Origin: an uncultured Faecalibacterium sp.
GTDB lineage: Bacteria > Bacillota > Clostridia > Oscillospirales > Ruminococcaceae
Reading direction: 5' to 3'
Assembly: GCA_934547065.1 (NCBI GenBank)
Contig: CAKTEF010000001.1
Span: 1 to 64,000, forward strand
Length of the DNA: 64,000 nucleotides
Shown here: positions 51,536 to 59,781 of the stretch, in pieces
How positions within the stretch are numbered: position 1 is the stretch's first letter
How the letters are laid out: every line of letters starts with the position of its first letter
Notes under the pieces: model-generated
Seen by the model: the letters and a program-made list of their open reading frames with translations, nothing else
The model's database searches: none
What the model was told of the DNA's origin: nothing
Made by a program: the position numbers and the translations under genes

Positions 51536-51720
51536 TCCGTCATCGCTTCGCGATGCCACCTCCCCTAATGAGGGGAGGCCTTGGCAGTCGATTTTAGTCC
51601 ATCAATACGCCAGAGGCTCCCCTACTAGGAAAGACTCCCTCCGGCCGGAGGGAGATGTCGCGCAAGCGACAAAGGGAGGACAGCTGGCGGGCGTTAGCCC
51701 GACTGAGAGGTTGTACGAAG
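51536..51720. repeat. dispersed palindromic repeat before the ABC exporter
   Basis: Contains GTCATCGCTTCGCGATGCCA, CCTCCCCT..AGGGGAGG, CTCCCTCCGGCCGGAGGGAG, GTCGCGCAAGCGAC and GAGGTTGTACGAA, closely related to 73-262 and 1453-1617. Confidence 0.65.
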
Positions 51721-51743
51721 AAAATGTGAATCTAGGAGGAATC

Positions 51744-53543
51744 ATGCAATCGAATCAAACCAAATCCACCCAAGACCCCGGCGCACACCACACCAGCAGC
51801 GGCGCACTGATCCGCCGCTTTCTGCCCTATCTTGCCAAGCACAAGGGCGTGCTGTTCCTCGACCTGTTCTGCGCCGCCTTGACCACCCTGTGTGATATCA
51901 TCCTGCCCAAGATCATGAGCACCATCACCAACTCGGCCATGGGGGTGGGCATCACCCTGACGGCCGGCATCGTGCTCAAGCTGGCGGGGCTTTATTTTGT
52001 GCTCCGCATCATCGACGGTGCAGCCCAGTACTTCATGTCCGGCATCGGCCACATCATGGGAGTCCACATTGAAACGGACATGCGCCGCGATGCCTTCGAC
52101 CACCTGCTCAAGCTCGACCACACCTACTACAACAACACCAAGGTGGGCACCATCATGGGCCGCATCACCAACGACCTGTTCGATGTGACCGAGTTTGCCC
52201 ACCACTGCCCGGAGGAATTTTTCATTGCGGGCATCAAGATCCTGGCCTCGTTCGTCATCCTGTGTCAGGCCAGCATCCCCCTGACGCTGGCCGTGTTTGC
52301 CTGCGTGCCCCTGATGGGCATTGTCTCGGTCAAGCTGAACCAGCGGCTGCGGGCCCGGTTCCGCCAGCAGCGTGTCCAGATCGGCGAGCTGAATGCCACC
52401 ATCGAGGACAGCCTGCTGGGTCAGGGCGTGGTCAAGGCCTTTGCCGCCGAGGACCAGGAGCGGGAAAAATTTGCGCAGGGCAACAAGGATTTTGAGCACA
52501 TCAAGACCCTGGGCTACTACGCCATGGCCGCGTTCAACACCTCCACCCGCCTGTTCGATGGCCTGATGTACCTGGTGGTCATTCTGGCAGGCGGCCTTTC
52601 GCTGGTGTACGGCAGGATCACAGCCGGTGATCTGGTGGCCTACATGCTCTACGTCACCACCCTGATCGCCACCATCCGCCGCATCGTGGAATTTGCCGAG
52701 CAGTTCCAGCGCGGCATGACCGGCATCGAGCGCTTTGCCGAGATCATGGACACCCCCGTGACCATCGACGATGCCCCGGATGCCGTGCCCCTGCAGCCCG
52801 GCCCCGGTGCCATCCGGTTCGAGGATGTCAGCTTTGAATACCCCGACGACCACAACAAGGTGCTGCACCATGTCAGCCTGGACATCCGCGCGGGCGAACG
52901 GCTGGCGCTGGTAGGCCCCTCCGGCGGCGGCAAGACCACCCTGTGCAACCTGATCCCCCGCTTTTACGATGTCACCGGCGGCCGCATCCTGATCGACGGC
53001 CAGGACATCCAGCACGTCACCCTGAAAAGCCTGCGCGAGGACATTGGCATCGTGCAGCAGGACGTTTACCTGTTCAGCGGTTCGGTGGCCGACAACATCG
53101 CCTACGGCAAGCCCGGTGCCACCCGTGAGGAGATCGTGCAGGCAGCCCGCCTGGCCGGTGCCGAACGGTTCATCCTGGCCCTGAAAGACGGCTTTGACAC
53201 CTATGTGGGCGAGCGCGGAGTCAAGCTTTCCGGCGGGCAGAAACAGCGCATCGCCATTGCCCGCGTGTTCCTGAAAAACCCGCCCATCCTGATCCTGGAC
53301 GAAGCCACCAGCGCCCTGGACAACGAGAGCGAGATCCTGGTGGGCCAGAGCCTGGAGAAGCTGGCCCATGGCCGCACCACCCTGACCATTGCCCACCGCC
53401 TGACCACCATCAAGAACTACGACCGTATCCTGGTGCTGGGCTCCGAAGGCATTGAGGAAGCCGGCACCCACGACGAACTGCTGGCAAAGCAGGGCGTGTA
53501 CTACCGCCTGTGGAACCAGCTGCCCGGTGAGGACACGCTGTAA
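51744..53543 (+). CDS. ABC exporter (fused permease and ATPase)
   Basis: Protein of 599 residues. Six-helix membrane domain (about 20-330) then a nucleotide-binding domain with Walker A VGPSGGGKTTL, Q-loop IGIVQQDVYLF, signature KLSGGQKQRIAIARV, Walker B ILILDEATSALD and H-loop IAHRLTT. It belongs to the MsbA/LmrA-like half-transporters, exporting lipids, drugs or peptides as a homodimer; no partner gene is adjacent. Ribosome site TAGGAGGAATC. Ends at a terminator. Confidence 0.95.
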   Translation: MQSNQTKSTQDPGAHHTSSGALIRRFLPYLAKHKGVLFLDLFCAALTTLCDIILPKIMSTITNSAMGVGITLTAGIVLKLAGLYFVLRIIDGAAQYFMSGIGHIMGVHIETDMRRDAFDHLLKLDHTYYNNTKVGTIMGRITNDLFDVTEFAHHCPEEFFIAGIKILASFVILCQASIPLTLAVFACVPLMGIVSVKLNQRLRARFRQQRVQIGELNATIEDSLLGQGVVKAFAAEDQEREKFAQGNKDFEHIKTLGYYAMAAFNTSTRLFDGLMYLVVILAGGLSLVYGRITAGDLVAYMLYVTTLIATIRRIVEFAEQFQRGMTGIERFAEIMDTPVTIDDAPDAVPLQPGPGAIRFEDVSFEYPDDHNKVLHHVSLDIRAGERLALVGPSGGGKTTLCNLIPRFYDVTGGRILIDGQDIQHVTLKSLREDIGIVQQDVYLFSGSVADNIAYGKPGATREEIVQAARLAGAERFILALKDGFDTYVGERGVKLSGGQKQRIAIARVFLKNPPILILDEATSALDNESEILVGQSLEKLAHGRTTLTIAHRLTTIKNYDRILVLGSEGIEEAGTHDELLAKQGVYYRLWNQLPGEDTL

Positions 53544-53561
53544 ACCCGATTCATTGCACGC

Positions 53562-53602
53562 AAAAAAGCGAAGCGGCTGAGTTTTCAACCGCTTCGCTTT
53601 TT
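53562..53602. terminator. bidirectional terminator
   Basis: AAAAAAGCGAAGCGG / CCGCTTCGCTTTTT, between the ABC exporter and the converging membrane-protein gene. Confidence 0.9.
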
Positions 53603-53621
53603 GTTGTGGAAAATTAGGGTG

Positions 53622-54065
53622 TTACTTTTCTTCCGGTTCATCGTCCAGCTTTTTCCGATTCTTCTGCACCAGATGTGCACAGAATTGGAGCAGCGCAAAG
53701 CAGAGCAGACCTGTCATAACCCCAGTAAACGCAGCGCCCATCCAATAGCCACAGGCCAGGCCACACAGCACCGTAACCGCCACGGCCGCCAGCAGAGAAT
53801 AAACCGCATTGGCTCCCATACTGGAAGAAAGATGGCGGTCCCACAGGCCATTCCGGACGCACTCTGCACAGGTGTAACCACATCCGGCCATAAAAACGAC
53901 CCATTCTCCGGTCACTTTCTCTGCATTGCCCGTCAGCCGCTGAATCACCATTGCGGCCAGCAGACCGCCCCACATCAGCCAGAAGCCACGCCTCTCAATT
54001 TGGGACATGGTCTGCTCCTGCATCTCATCCAGAACATTTTTCTTGCTGTACAGTGAAAATTTCAT
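53622..54065 (-). CDS. four-helix membrane protein paired with HTH regulator
   Basis: Protein of 147 residues: a cytoplasmic start (KKNVLDEMQEQTMSQIERRG), four membrane helices and a charged Lys/Asp/Glu tail. Family not named with certainty. It is encoded 3 bases after a small XRE regulator; such two-gene sets are common in Firmicutes and the regulator usually controls the pair. ATG follows GGAGGAATAAGCA. Confidence 0.75.
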   Translation of the reverse strand: MKFSLYSKKNVLDEMQEQTMSQIERRGFWLMWGGLLAAMVIQRLTGNAEKVTGEWVVFMAGCGYTCAECVRNGLWDRHLSSSMGANAVYSLLAAVAVTVLCGLACGYWMGAAFTGVMTGLLCFALLQFCAHLVQKNRKKLDDEPEEK

Positions 54066-54068
54066 TGC

Positions 54069-54266
54069 TTATTCCTCCCAGAACAGTTCATCCAGTGTTT
54101 TTCCCAGAATTTTGCAGATGCTGCGGCAGAGATTGATGGTGGGGTTGTATTCGCCCTTTTCGATCGCGTTGATGGTCTGGCGCGAGACCCCAGCCGCTTC
54201 TGCCAATGCCCCCTGCGTCATATCTTTTTCCGCGCGGGCAGCTTTCAGTTTCAGATTCTTCGGCAT
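54069..54266 (-). CDS. small XRE-family HTH regulator
   Basis: Protein of 65 residues that is almost entirely a helix-turn-helix: MTQGALAEAAGVSRQTINAI with EKGEYNPTINLCRSICKILG, of the YozG/YgzD-like short group. Start ATG at 54266 after GAGGTGACAG. It probably represses its own operon through sites at the promoter at 54317-54345. Confidence 0.92.
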   Translation of the reverse strand: MPKNLKLKAARAEKDMTQGALAEAAGVSRQTINAIEKGEYNPTINLCRSICKILGKTLDELFWEE

Positions 54267-54316
54267 CCTGTCACCTCGTATATTTCCTGTGAGGGTGAAC
54301 TCGTTCCCTCTGGATA

Positions 54317-54345
54317 CAGAATAGCACTCGTCAGACATTATGTCA
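54317..54345 (-). promoter_or_regulatory. SigA promoter of the HTH/membrane-protein pair
   Basis: Minus strand: TTGACA (54340-54345), 17 bases, TATTCT (54317-54322), about 50 bases before the HTH gene. Confidence 0.75.
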
Positions 54346-54389
54346 AGTATAATTTACTTTTTGTCTTATATTTTATATTTCGAAAACAG

Positions 54390-54431
54390 AAAAAGCCCCA
54401 TACCCACACACTCAAGGTGCAGGTATGGGGC
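54390..54431 (-). terminator. terminator after the ROK kinase gene
   Basis: GCCCCATACC/GGTATGGGGC stem followed by TTTTT on the minus strand. Confidence 0.85.
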
Positions 54432-54447
54432 CATGAAATATCAGGTG

Positions 54448-55398
54448 TTATTCTCCCACGATCAGGCGCACCGAGCCATAGATGCCGGCATCATTGCCCA
54501 GCGTTGCCGCCACGATGGGGGTCTCGCGGCAGGAGGAGAACGCATAGGTCTTGAAATGCTCCCGCAGGGGGGCAAACAGCACGTCCCCGGCGCGGGCCAC
54601 GCCGCCGCCCACCATGAACATTTCCGGGTCCACGGTGCTGGCCACATTGGCCAGTGCCATGCCCAGGGTATCGGTCATTTCGTCCACCTCGCGGGCGGCC
54701 AGAGCGTCGCCATTGCGGGCTGCATCAAACACATCCTTGGCCGCGAACGCGGTGCCGCGCAGGGTGCAGGGGGTGTCCGGGTTTTCTTCCAGCAGCTTCT
54801 TCATGCAGCGGACCACACCGGTGGCGCTGGAATACTGCTCCAGGCATCCATGCTTGCCGCAGCCGCAGGCGGCCGTCTCGTGGCGGTTCACGGTGATGTG
54901 GCCGATCTCGCCGCCTGCGCCGTGGGTGCCGTCAATGACTTTGCCGTTGACGATGACACCGCCGCCCACTCCGGTGCCCAGCGTGACCATCACCGCACTG
55001 CGGCAGCCTTTGGCGCAGCCCATCCAGATCTCGCCCAGAGCCGCCACATTGGCATCGTTGCCCACCAGGACACGGATGCCGTCCAGCAGCTCCGACAGCT
55101 CTGCGGACACATTCCGCTTGCCCCAACCGCCCAGGTTTGCGCAGACGATGGGCACCACGCGGGAGTCCAGCACAGGGCCGGGCACGCCAACGCCCACGCC
55201 TTCCACCTGGGCAGCGGTCAGGCCTTTTTCCTGCATCTTGCCCTGAACAGCGGCGGCCAGGTTTTCCAGGATGTGCTCCCCGGCATGGGAGGTGTCGGTG
55301 GGCACCTCCCATTTTTCCAGCAGCTCGCCCCCTGTGGTGAACAGACCGATCTTGGCGGTGGTGCCGCCCAAGTCAATGCCAAATGCGTATTCTTTCAT
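54448..55398 (-). CDS. ROK-family glucokinase
   Basis: Protein of 316 residues phosphorylating glucose (or a related hexose) with ATP. ATP site FGIDLGGTTAKIGLF, catalytic Asp in VGNDANVAALGE, TLGTGVGGG, and the zinc-binding ROK signature GGEIGHITVNRH with CGCGKHGCLE. No DNA-binding domain, so an enzyme rather than a repressor. Glucokinase provides the route for sugars imported without the PTS. A TGT-TATACT extended -10 box lies at 55453-55458. Confidence 0.93.
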   Translation of the reverse strand: MKEYAFGIDLGGTTAKIGLFTTGGELLEKWEVPTDTSHAGEHILENLAAAVQGKMQEKGLTAAQVEGVGVGVPGPVLDSRVVPIVCANLGGWGKRNVSAELSELLDGIRVLVGNDANVAALGEIWMGCAKGCRSAVMVTLGTGVGGGVIVNGKVIDGTHGAGGEIGHITVNRHETAACGCGKHGCLEQYSSATGVVRCMKKLLEENPDTPCTLRGTAFAAKDVFDAARNGDALAAREVDEMTDTLGMALANVASTVDPEMFMVGGGVARAGDVLFAPLREHFKTYAFSSCRETPIVAATLGNDAGIYGSVRLIVGE

Positions 55399-55452
55399 GA
55401 TTCATTTACCCCTTTTCATGGCGGTCGCCCGCCCGTTTTGACCTTCGCACAC

Positions 55453-55458
55453 AGTATA
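55453..55458 (-). promoter_or_regulatory. extended -10 promoter of the ROK kinase
   Basis: TGT-TATACT on the minus strand, about 55 bases before the start codon. Confidence 0.5.
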
Positions 55459-55540
55459 ACATACTCCGCTGGAAAAAAGCAGGGGCTGGGCCGCATTTTA
55501 TGCAAACAGCCAAAAATACGCCCCGAATTTTGGGCATAAC

Positions 55541-55567
55541 AAAAGGCCCTCCCGCAAAGGGAGGGCC
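55541..55567 (-). terminator. terminator of the tat operon
   Basis: GGCCCTCCC/GGGAGGGCC with a five-base loop, then TTTTGTT on the minus strand. Confidence 0.85.
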
Positions 55568-55588
55568 GGAAAGCCGGGAAAAGAGTGC

Positions 55589-56398
55589 TTATTCTGCGTC
55601 CGAGGCTTCCTCGTCGTCCTCGTCGTCTTCGTCGTCATCGTCCGTCTTGGGCTTGTAGAATATGCCGCTGAGGAAGATGCTGATAAAGTACAGCAGGCAC
55701 ATGGGGACCGCCACAAAGCACTGCGACACGATATCGGGCGGAGTAATGATGGCAGCGATCAGGAAGATCAGGACGATGGCAACGCCGCGGCCCTTCTTCA
55801 TGATCTCGGGGTTTGCAATGCCCATCTTGGCCAGGATGATGGTGACCAACGGCATCTCAAACACGCAGCCAAAGATAATGAACATCGTCAGGCAGAGGTT
55901 GATGTAGCTTTCGATGCTGATGGAGGCCGTGATGTAATCCGTGCCTTCCAGCGTGACCAGGAAGTTCAGCATGAACGGCAGCGTGACCTTGTAGGCAAAC
56001 AACACGCCCACACAGAACAGAGCCAGACCGAACACCAGCACCAGCTTGAAGAAGAAGCTCTCGCTCCGTTTCAGGCCGGGCTTTGCGAAAGCATAGATCT
56101 GATACAGCGCCACCGGAATGGTCACGATCACGGCCGCGATCAGCGACACGCGGAAATACTGCATCAGCTTTTCCTGCGGGGCCAGGAACACGAACGTGTA
56201 GTTCGCATTCATCGCCATGGCCGTCAGCAGGTCGATCAGCTTGTCCGAGATGGCCAAAAAGCCGACCACACCCACTACAAACACCGCCGCGCAGATGATC
56301 AGCCGGTTCCGCAGCTCTTTCAGATGGCCGGTCAGCGTCATGCTGCCGTCGTCCGACATGACTTCGGCTTTCTTTTTGCGCTTCACGTTTGTAGCCAC
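55589..56398 (-). CDS. tatC: Sec-independent protein translocase TatC
   Basis: Protein of 269 residues with six membrane helices. HLKELRNRLI at the start and FLAPQEKLMQYFRVSL, YQIYAFAKPGLKRSE are the TatC blocks that recognise twin-arginine signals (the family Glu is in HLKELR). The acidic tail (DDDDEDDEDDEE) is unusual. Third gene of the tat operon, 3 bases after tatA. Confidence 0.96.
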   Translation of the reverse strand: MATNVKRKKKAEVMSDDGSMTLTGHLKELRNRLIICAAVFVVGVVGFLAISDKLIDLLTAMAMNANYTFVFLAPQEKLMQYFRVSLIAAVIVTIPVALYQIYAFAKPGLKRSESFFFKLVLVFGLALFCVGVLFAYKVTLPFMLNFLVTLEGTDYITASISIESYINLCLTMFIIFGCVFEMPLVTIILAKMGIANPEIMKKGRGVAIVLIFLIAAIITPPDIVSQCFVAVPMCLLYFISIFLSGIFYKPKTDDDDEDDEDDEEASDAE

Positions 56399-56401
56399 TG
56401 A

Positions 56402-56611
56402 TTACTCCTCGTCGTTCTTCTCAGCCTTGGTCTCGGCAGGTTTGGTCTCGGCGGTCTTGGTCTCGCCGTTCTCGTCCACGTCGTCCATGCCTTCCTTGAA
56501 GTTCTTCATGGTCTTGCCGAACATCTTGCCCAGCTTCGGCAGGTTCTTGGGTCCAAAGATGACCAGAACGATGATCAGAACAATGATAAGCTCCTGAGGT
56601 CCGATTCTCAT
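56402..56611 (-). CDS. tatA: Tat translocase subunit TatA
   Basis: Protein of 69 residues: short membrane helix (PQELIIVLIIVLVIFGPKNL), Gly-Pro hinge, amphipathic helix (LGKMFGKTMKNFKEGM) and a charged tail. TatA oligomers form the export passage. Good ribosome site. Lies between the longer TatA/B-like gene and tatC. Confidence 0.93.
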   Translation of the reverse strand: MRIGPQELIIVLIIVLVIFGPKNLPKLGKMFGKTMKNFKEGMDDVDENGETKTAETKPAETKAEKNDEE

Positions 56612-56706
56612 AATAATAATCTCCTTTTGTTTGTTTTGCCGCGCCGCAAGGCGGGCTTTGTCAACCGTTTTATCCTACAACCGCGGACGCGGGTGGATCC
56701 ATGTAC

Positions 56707-57216
56707 TTAAACCTTTGCCTCCTCGGCAGGGGCAGCCTCCTCAGCGGGAGCGGCTTCGGCAGGGGCTTCGTCCGCAGCGGGGGCCGCAGGTTCTTCCGCC
56801 TTCTCCTCTGCCTTCACAGGCTCAGCGGCAGGTTCCTCTGCCTTGGCGGGTTCTTCGGGCAGCTCCTCCACGGAATCCTCCAGCTCGGTCACTTCCTCGG
56901 CCTCCTCGGCTTTCTTGGCTTCCTCCTTGCTGGTCTTACCGATGTTGGTAAAGCTCTTGGTGACATCCTTCATGCTGTCGTCGATGTCCTTTTTCAGGTC
57001 GGTCAGGGGAGCAACGGCTTCCTTGATGGGGGCCTGGATCTCGTTCAGGGGCTCCACCACGTTCTTCTGGATCTCCTCGGAAGCGGCACCGGTGTACTTT
57101 TTCAGCTCGCGCAGCATCTTACCAAGCTTGCGGGCGTACTCGGGCAGCTTATCGGGGCCGATGACCACGAAGGCCACGATGACCACCAGGATCAGCTCTG
57201 TAATACCAATTTTCAT
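56707..57216 (-). CDS. TatA/TatB-like subunit with long acidic tail
   Basis: Protein of 169 residues: N-terminal Tat helix (ITELILVVIVAFVVIGPDKL), amphipathic helix (PEYARKLGKMLRELKKYTG), a helical middle, and a tail of about 70 residues made almost only of Glu, Ala, Pro and Lys. The length and the amphipathic helix resemble TatB, but Firmicutes usually lack a true TatB, so it may be a second TatA. First gene of the tat operon, behind the four-repeat PhoP-type box. Confidence 0.88.
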   Translation of the reverse strand: MKIGITELILVVIVAFVVIGPDKLPEYARKLGKMLRELKKYTGAASEEIQKNVVEPLNEIQAPIKEAVAPLTDLKKDIDDSMKDVTKSFTNIGKTSKEEAKKAEEAEEVTELEDSVEELPEEPAKAEEPAAEPVKAEEKAEEPAAPAADEAPAEAAPAEEAAPAEEAKV

Positions 57217-57318
57217 AGCGTTCCAATTCCTTTCCTCTCACACAAGACTCCCGTCCGGAAGCGCTGCTGTGCGGTACTGTTCCAATGGATCGGCGCATTT
57301 TGCGCCTGCGTTGCCCTA

Positions 57319-57372
57319 CATATACCGGAAGTGCATGAATTGTATATGAATTATTTATGAATTATTTATGAA
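57319..57372 (-). promoter_or_regulatory. PhoP-type box and -10 element before the tat operon
   Basis: On the minus strand, four hexamers TTCATA, TTCATA, TTCATA, TTCATG repeat every 11 bases (last base of each at 57367, 57356, 57345 and 57334; 5-base spacers). Three match the Bacillus PhoP consensus TT(A/T/C)A(C/T)A exactly and the fourth has one mismatch. Nine bases further is TATATG (57319-57324) with no good -35, so the box covers roughly -20 to -60 of the predicted start. Confidence 0.7.
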
Positions 57373-57470
57373 CAGCAGGGTGTTTTTGCTCATTTCGTAA
57401 ACAAATCGCAATTTGAACAATTCATTATACGTTTTGGATTTTCTTTTCCCGTACCACAGCCTTTGGCAGC

Positions 57471-58355
57471 TCACTTCACCGGGTTGGTCAGCGTACCAAT
57501 GCCGTCGATCTCACACCGGACCACATCGCCGGGGCAGAGGAACTGCGGCGGGTCCATGCCCATGCCGACCCCCGCCGGAGTACCGGTGGCGATCACCGTA
57601 CCCGCTTTCAGCGTCATGCCCCGGGAAAGCTCCGCGATCACATGGTCGATATCAAAGATCTGCAGTGCGGTATTGGAATCCTGCCGCTTTTCGCCGTTGA
57701 CAAAGCTCCGGATGCCCAGCCTGGGCGGGTAGTCGGCAAACTCGTCCGCCGTCACGATGCAGGGGCCCATGGGGGTAAAGCCGTCCAGGCTCTTGCCAAA
57801 ATACCACTGCTTGTGGGCGGTCTGCACATCGCGGGCCGAAACGTCGTTCACGATGGTGTAGCCAAACACATAGTCCCCGGTCTGCCCGGCCGGGACATCC
57901 TTGGCATCGCGGCCCAGCACCACGGCCAGCTCGCACTCGTAATCCAGCTTCTGCACCAGATCGGTGTGTGCCTGGATGCAGCCGCCGTCGGGCACGGCCC
58001 GGGTCACCCGCTTGGAAAAATAGATGGCATCCTGATGTTGGGTGGCAAAGGCATCGGCAGAGTATTTTTCCGCTTCGTCGGAGTGAGCCATGTAGTTGAT
58101 GCCAAGGCAGATCACATCCTGTGCCGGGGCCGGAATGGGGCTTTCCAGCGTGACGGCCTCGACCGGCAGAGCCGGGATGCCGCTGATGGCCAGTTTCAGC
58201 CCGGCCCGCACCTGCGCAGTCAGGAACGGGATCGCATCGGCCAGGGTCTCATAGCTCAGGCCCAGCCAGCTCAGCGGCCAGACCTGGCGGCCATCCTCCG
58301 AGAGGATCGCCGGATCTTCCGCGCCATCCGGCAGGCGGCAGGTAATAAAACGCAT
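57471..58355 (-). CDS. fumarylacetoacetate hydrolase family protein
   Basis: Protein of 294 residues. The FAH barrel motifs are CLGINYMAHSDEA, the metal site DYECELAVVLGRD (two acidic ligands), GYTIVNDVSARD and TGTPAGVGMGMDPPQFLCPGD. Members split C-C bonds of acylpyruvates or decarboxylate oxaloacetate. Substrate cannot be read. Excellent ribosome site (AAGGAGGCTCCCTTT). It lies 16 bases after the nuclease-like gene. Confidence 0.92.
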   Translation of the reverse strand: MRFITCRLPDGAEDPAILSEDGRQVWPLSWLGLSYETLADAIPFLTAQVRAGLKLAISGIPALPVEAVTLESPIPAPAQDVICLGINYMAHSDEAEKYSADAFATQHQDAIYFSKRVTRAVPDGGCIQAHTDLVQKLDYECELAVVLGRDAKDVPAGQTGDYVFGYTIVNDVSARDVQTAHKQWYFGKSLDGFTPMGPCIVTADEFADYPPRLGIRSFVNGEKRQDSNTALQIFDIDHVIAELSRGMTLKAGTVIATGTPAGVGMGMDPPQFLCPGDVVRCEIDGIGTLTNPVK

Positions 58356-58371
58356 AAAGGGAGCCTCCTTA

Positions 58372-58977
58372 TCATTCCGGATGGTAGCTTGCTCTCCGGT
58401 AGAGCAGCGTTTCCTCTCCGGTTTCCAAATTGATCTTTTTCTTTTCCAGCACGATGTACTTCATTTGCCCGGCGCTGTAATCCAGCCGATCGTTCGTAAA
58501 CAAAGAGCACCCGCAGTAGGTGTCTCTGTTCCGGATCGAGAAGAAGAACGTCGTTCCGTTCTGAAGTTGAAACTTGACAAGATAATCTGCGTTGATCTGC
58601 GTCCGGATCGGCGGTCTGGCATTCAGAAGCGCCTGTTTGGAAAACCCATAGATCGTCTGGAAGCCATCCATCAAGAACTCTAATTGTGCAAGTGCTTCCA
58701 GCCGGGCCAGGGTGCTTTCTTTCACTTCCTCCCAGTTGGATGCTGTTTGAAGCAGCTCCAGATCGATCTTCTTTTCCAGCACATCTTTCATGACACGCTC
58801 GGAGTTTTTATGAATGCCGGGGTGTTTCAGATGCTGTAAGCCTGACAGATGATGATACTCATACGGCGAAAATGCAAAGCGGAGCGTAACAGAAGTATTT
58901 TTCCTGCCGATCACGCAGTCGTACGCGTAACGACACAATCCCGCATATTTTTGGGTGGAGAACAGCAGCGCATCCAT
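58372..58977 (-). CDS. possible PBECR4-type (BECR-fold) nuclease-like protein
   Basis: Protein of 201 residues, AT-richer than its neighbours. The conserved stretch LRFAFSPYEYHHLSGLQHL, then HPGIHKNS, resembles the PBECR4 domain that I recall as a Barnase/EndoU/colicin/RelE-like nuclease fold in phage and bacterial proteins. The C-terminal third is a beta-rich domain (FQLQNGTTFFFSIRNRDTY). The assignment is tentative and nuclease activity is unproven. It follows a strong promoter, a structured leader and a terminator. Start ATG at 58977 after GGATGTGAAGTG. Confidence 0.55.
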   Translation of the reverse strand: MDALLFSTQKYAGLCRYAYDCVIGRKNTSVTLRFAFSPYEYHHLSGLQHLKHPGIHKNSERVMKDVLEKKIDLELLQTASNWEEVKESTLARLEALAQLEFLMDGFQTIYGFSKQALLNARPPIRTQINADYLVKFQLQNGTTFFFSIRNRDTYCGCSLFTNDRLDYSAGQMKYIVLEKKKINLETGEETLLYRRASYHPE

Positions 58978-59005
58978 CACTTCACATCCTGTTATGGTTC
59001 AAAAT

Positions 59006-59037
59006 AAAAAATGCGGAAGCTCCAAAGAACTCCCGCA
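59006..59037 (-). terminator. terminator of the structured leader RNA
   Basis: TGCGGGAGTTC / GGAGCTTCCGCA around TTT (59012-59037) followed by TTTTTT on the minus strand, 28 bases before the nuclease-like gene. Confidence 0.85.
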
Positions 59038-59176
59038 GCACATTTTCTTTCAGCGGACAGCCGCCTGAGTCAAGACGTGGAATCTGTGCAACCCCCTGAG
59101 AGAAGCTCCATGTCATCATCGCTTGACCGATACGACACTTCTCAGCTTCAGACAAGCACTCAAGTTGCCTGTTTTC
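59006..59176 (-). ncRNA. candidate structured RNA of about 170 bases
   Basis: A consensus promoter (59183-59211) starts a transcript that runs into an intrinsic terminator. The RNA can fold as a long interrupted rod: TTGAGT with ACTCAG, CTGAG-AAG with CTTC-TCTCAG, and TGTC..ATCG with CGAT..GACA at the tip, separated by large internal loops. No known riboswitch core was recognised. The rod with a central bubble is reminiscent of 6S RNA; other readings are a regulatory leader or an RNA antitoxin for the nuclease-like gene. Confidence 0.55.
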
Positions 59177-59182
59177 ATCTTT

Positions 59183-59211
59183 ATTATATGCGGTGTGTTT
59201 ATTTTTGTCAA
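59183..59211 (-). promoter_or_regulatory. consensus SigA promoter
   Basis: Minus strand: TTGACA (59206-59211), 17 bases, TATAAT (59183-59188), a perfect consensus. Confidence 0.88.
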
Positions 59212-59229
59212 TAGAAAGTCATTTTTCTT

Positions 59230-59781
59230 TCAATGCCGATAGGCAATGGCGTTCTGGATGCGCTCGGCTTCGGCGGGGCCGGCCAGCTGGCGCACCAGTT
59301 CCAGCGCAAACGGGATGGCACCGCCCAGGCCGTAGCTGGTGGTGATGGCTCCGTCCACGACCACTTCTTCATCGCGGACTGCGGCACCGGCCAGCTGATC
59401 CTGGAACGCGGCATGGGCGGTGGCGTTTTTGCCCTCCAGCAGGCCGAGCTTGGCCAGGATGCTGGGGGCCGCACAGATGGCGGCCACCTTTTTGCCCGCC
59501 TTGGCAAAGGCCGTGCAGGTGTCGGTCACGGTCTTGTTGGCCGCCAGGTTCGGGGTGCCGGGGATGCCGCCGGGCAGCACCACCAGATCCACATCGGTGT
59601 AATCCACTTCCTCGGCCAGTGCATCGGCGGTCAGGCGGATGTTGTGGCTGCTGACCAGCTCTTTGCGGCCCATGGCGGAAGCCACGATCACCTCCACCTT
59701 GGCGCGGCGGAGCAGGTCCACCACCAGCAGGGCTTCACATTCTTCGGTCCCATCGGCAAAAAAGACAACTGCTTTGCTCAT
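59230..59781 (-). CDS. DJ-1/PfpI family protein
   Basis: Protein of 183 residues. FADGTEECEALLVVDLLRRA and the nucleophile elbow VAAICAAPSIL (reactive Cys, with Glu in DGTEECE) mark the DJ-1/YajL branch, linked to glyoxal detoxification or protein repair. Ends RIQNAIAYRH. Start ATG at 59781 after AAGGAGTATCTGAAC. Confidence 0.93.
   Translation of the reverse strand: MSKAVVFFADGTEECEALLVVDLLRRAKVEVIVASAMGRKELVSSHNIRLTADALAEEVDYTDVDLVVLPGGIPGTPNLAANKTVTDTCTAFAKAGKKVAAICAAPSILAKLGLLEGKNATAHAAFQDQLAGAAVRDEEVVVDGAITTSYGLGGAIPFALELVRQLAGPAEAERIQNAIAYRH

Noticed and set aside
59038..59176. Known riboswitch (SAM, cobalamin, T-box, guanidine, ZTP, fluoride) in the leader at 59 kb
   Set aside because: None of the conserved core words of these classes that I could recall was found; kept as an unassigned RNA.
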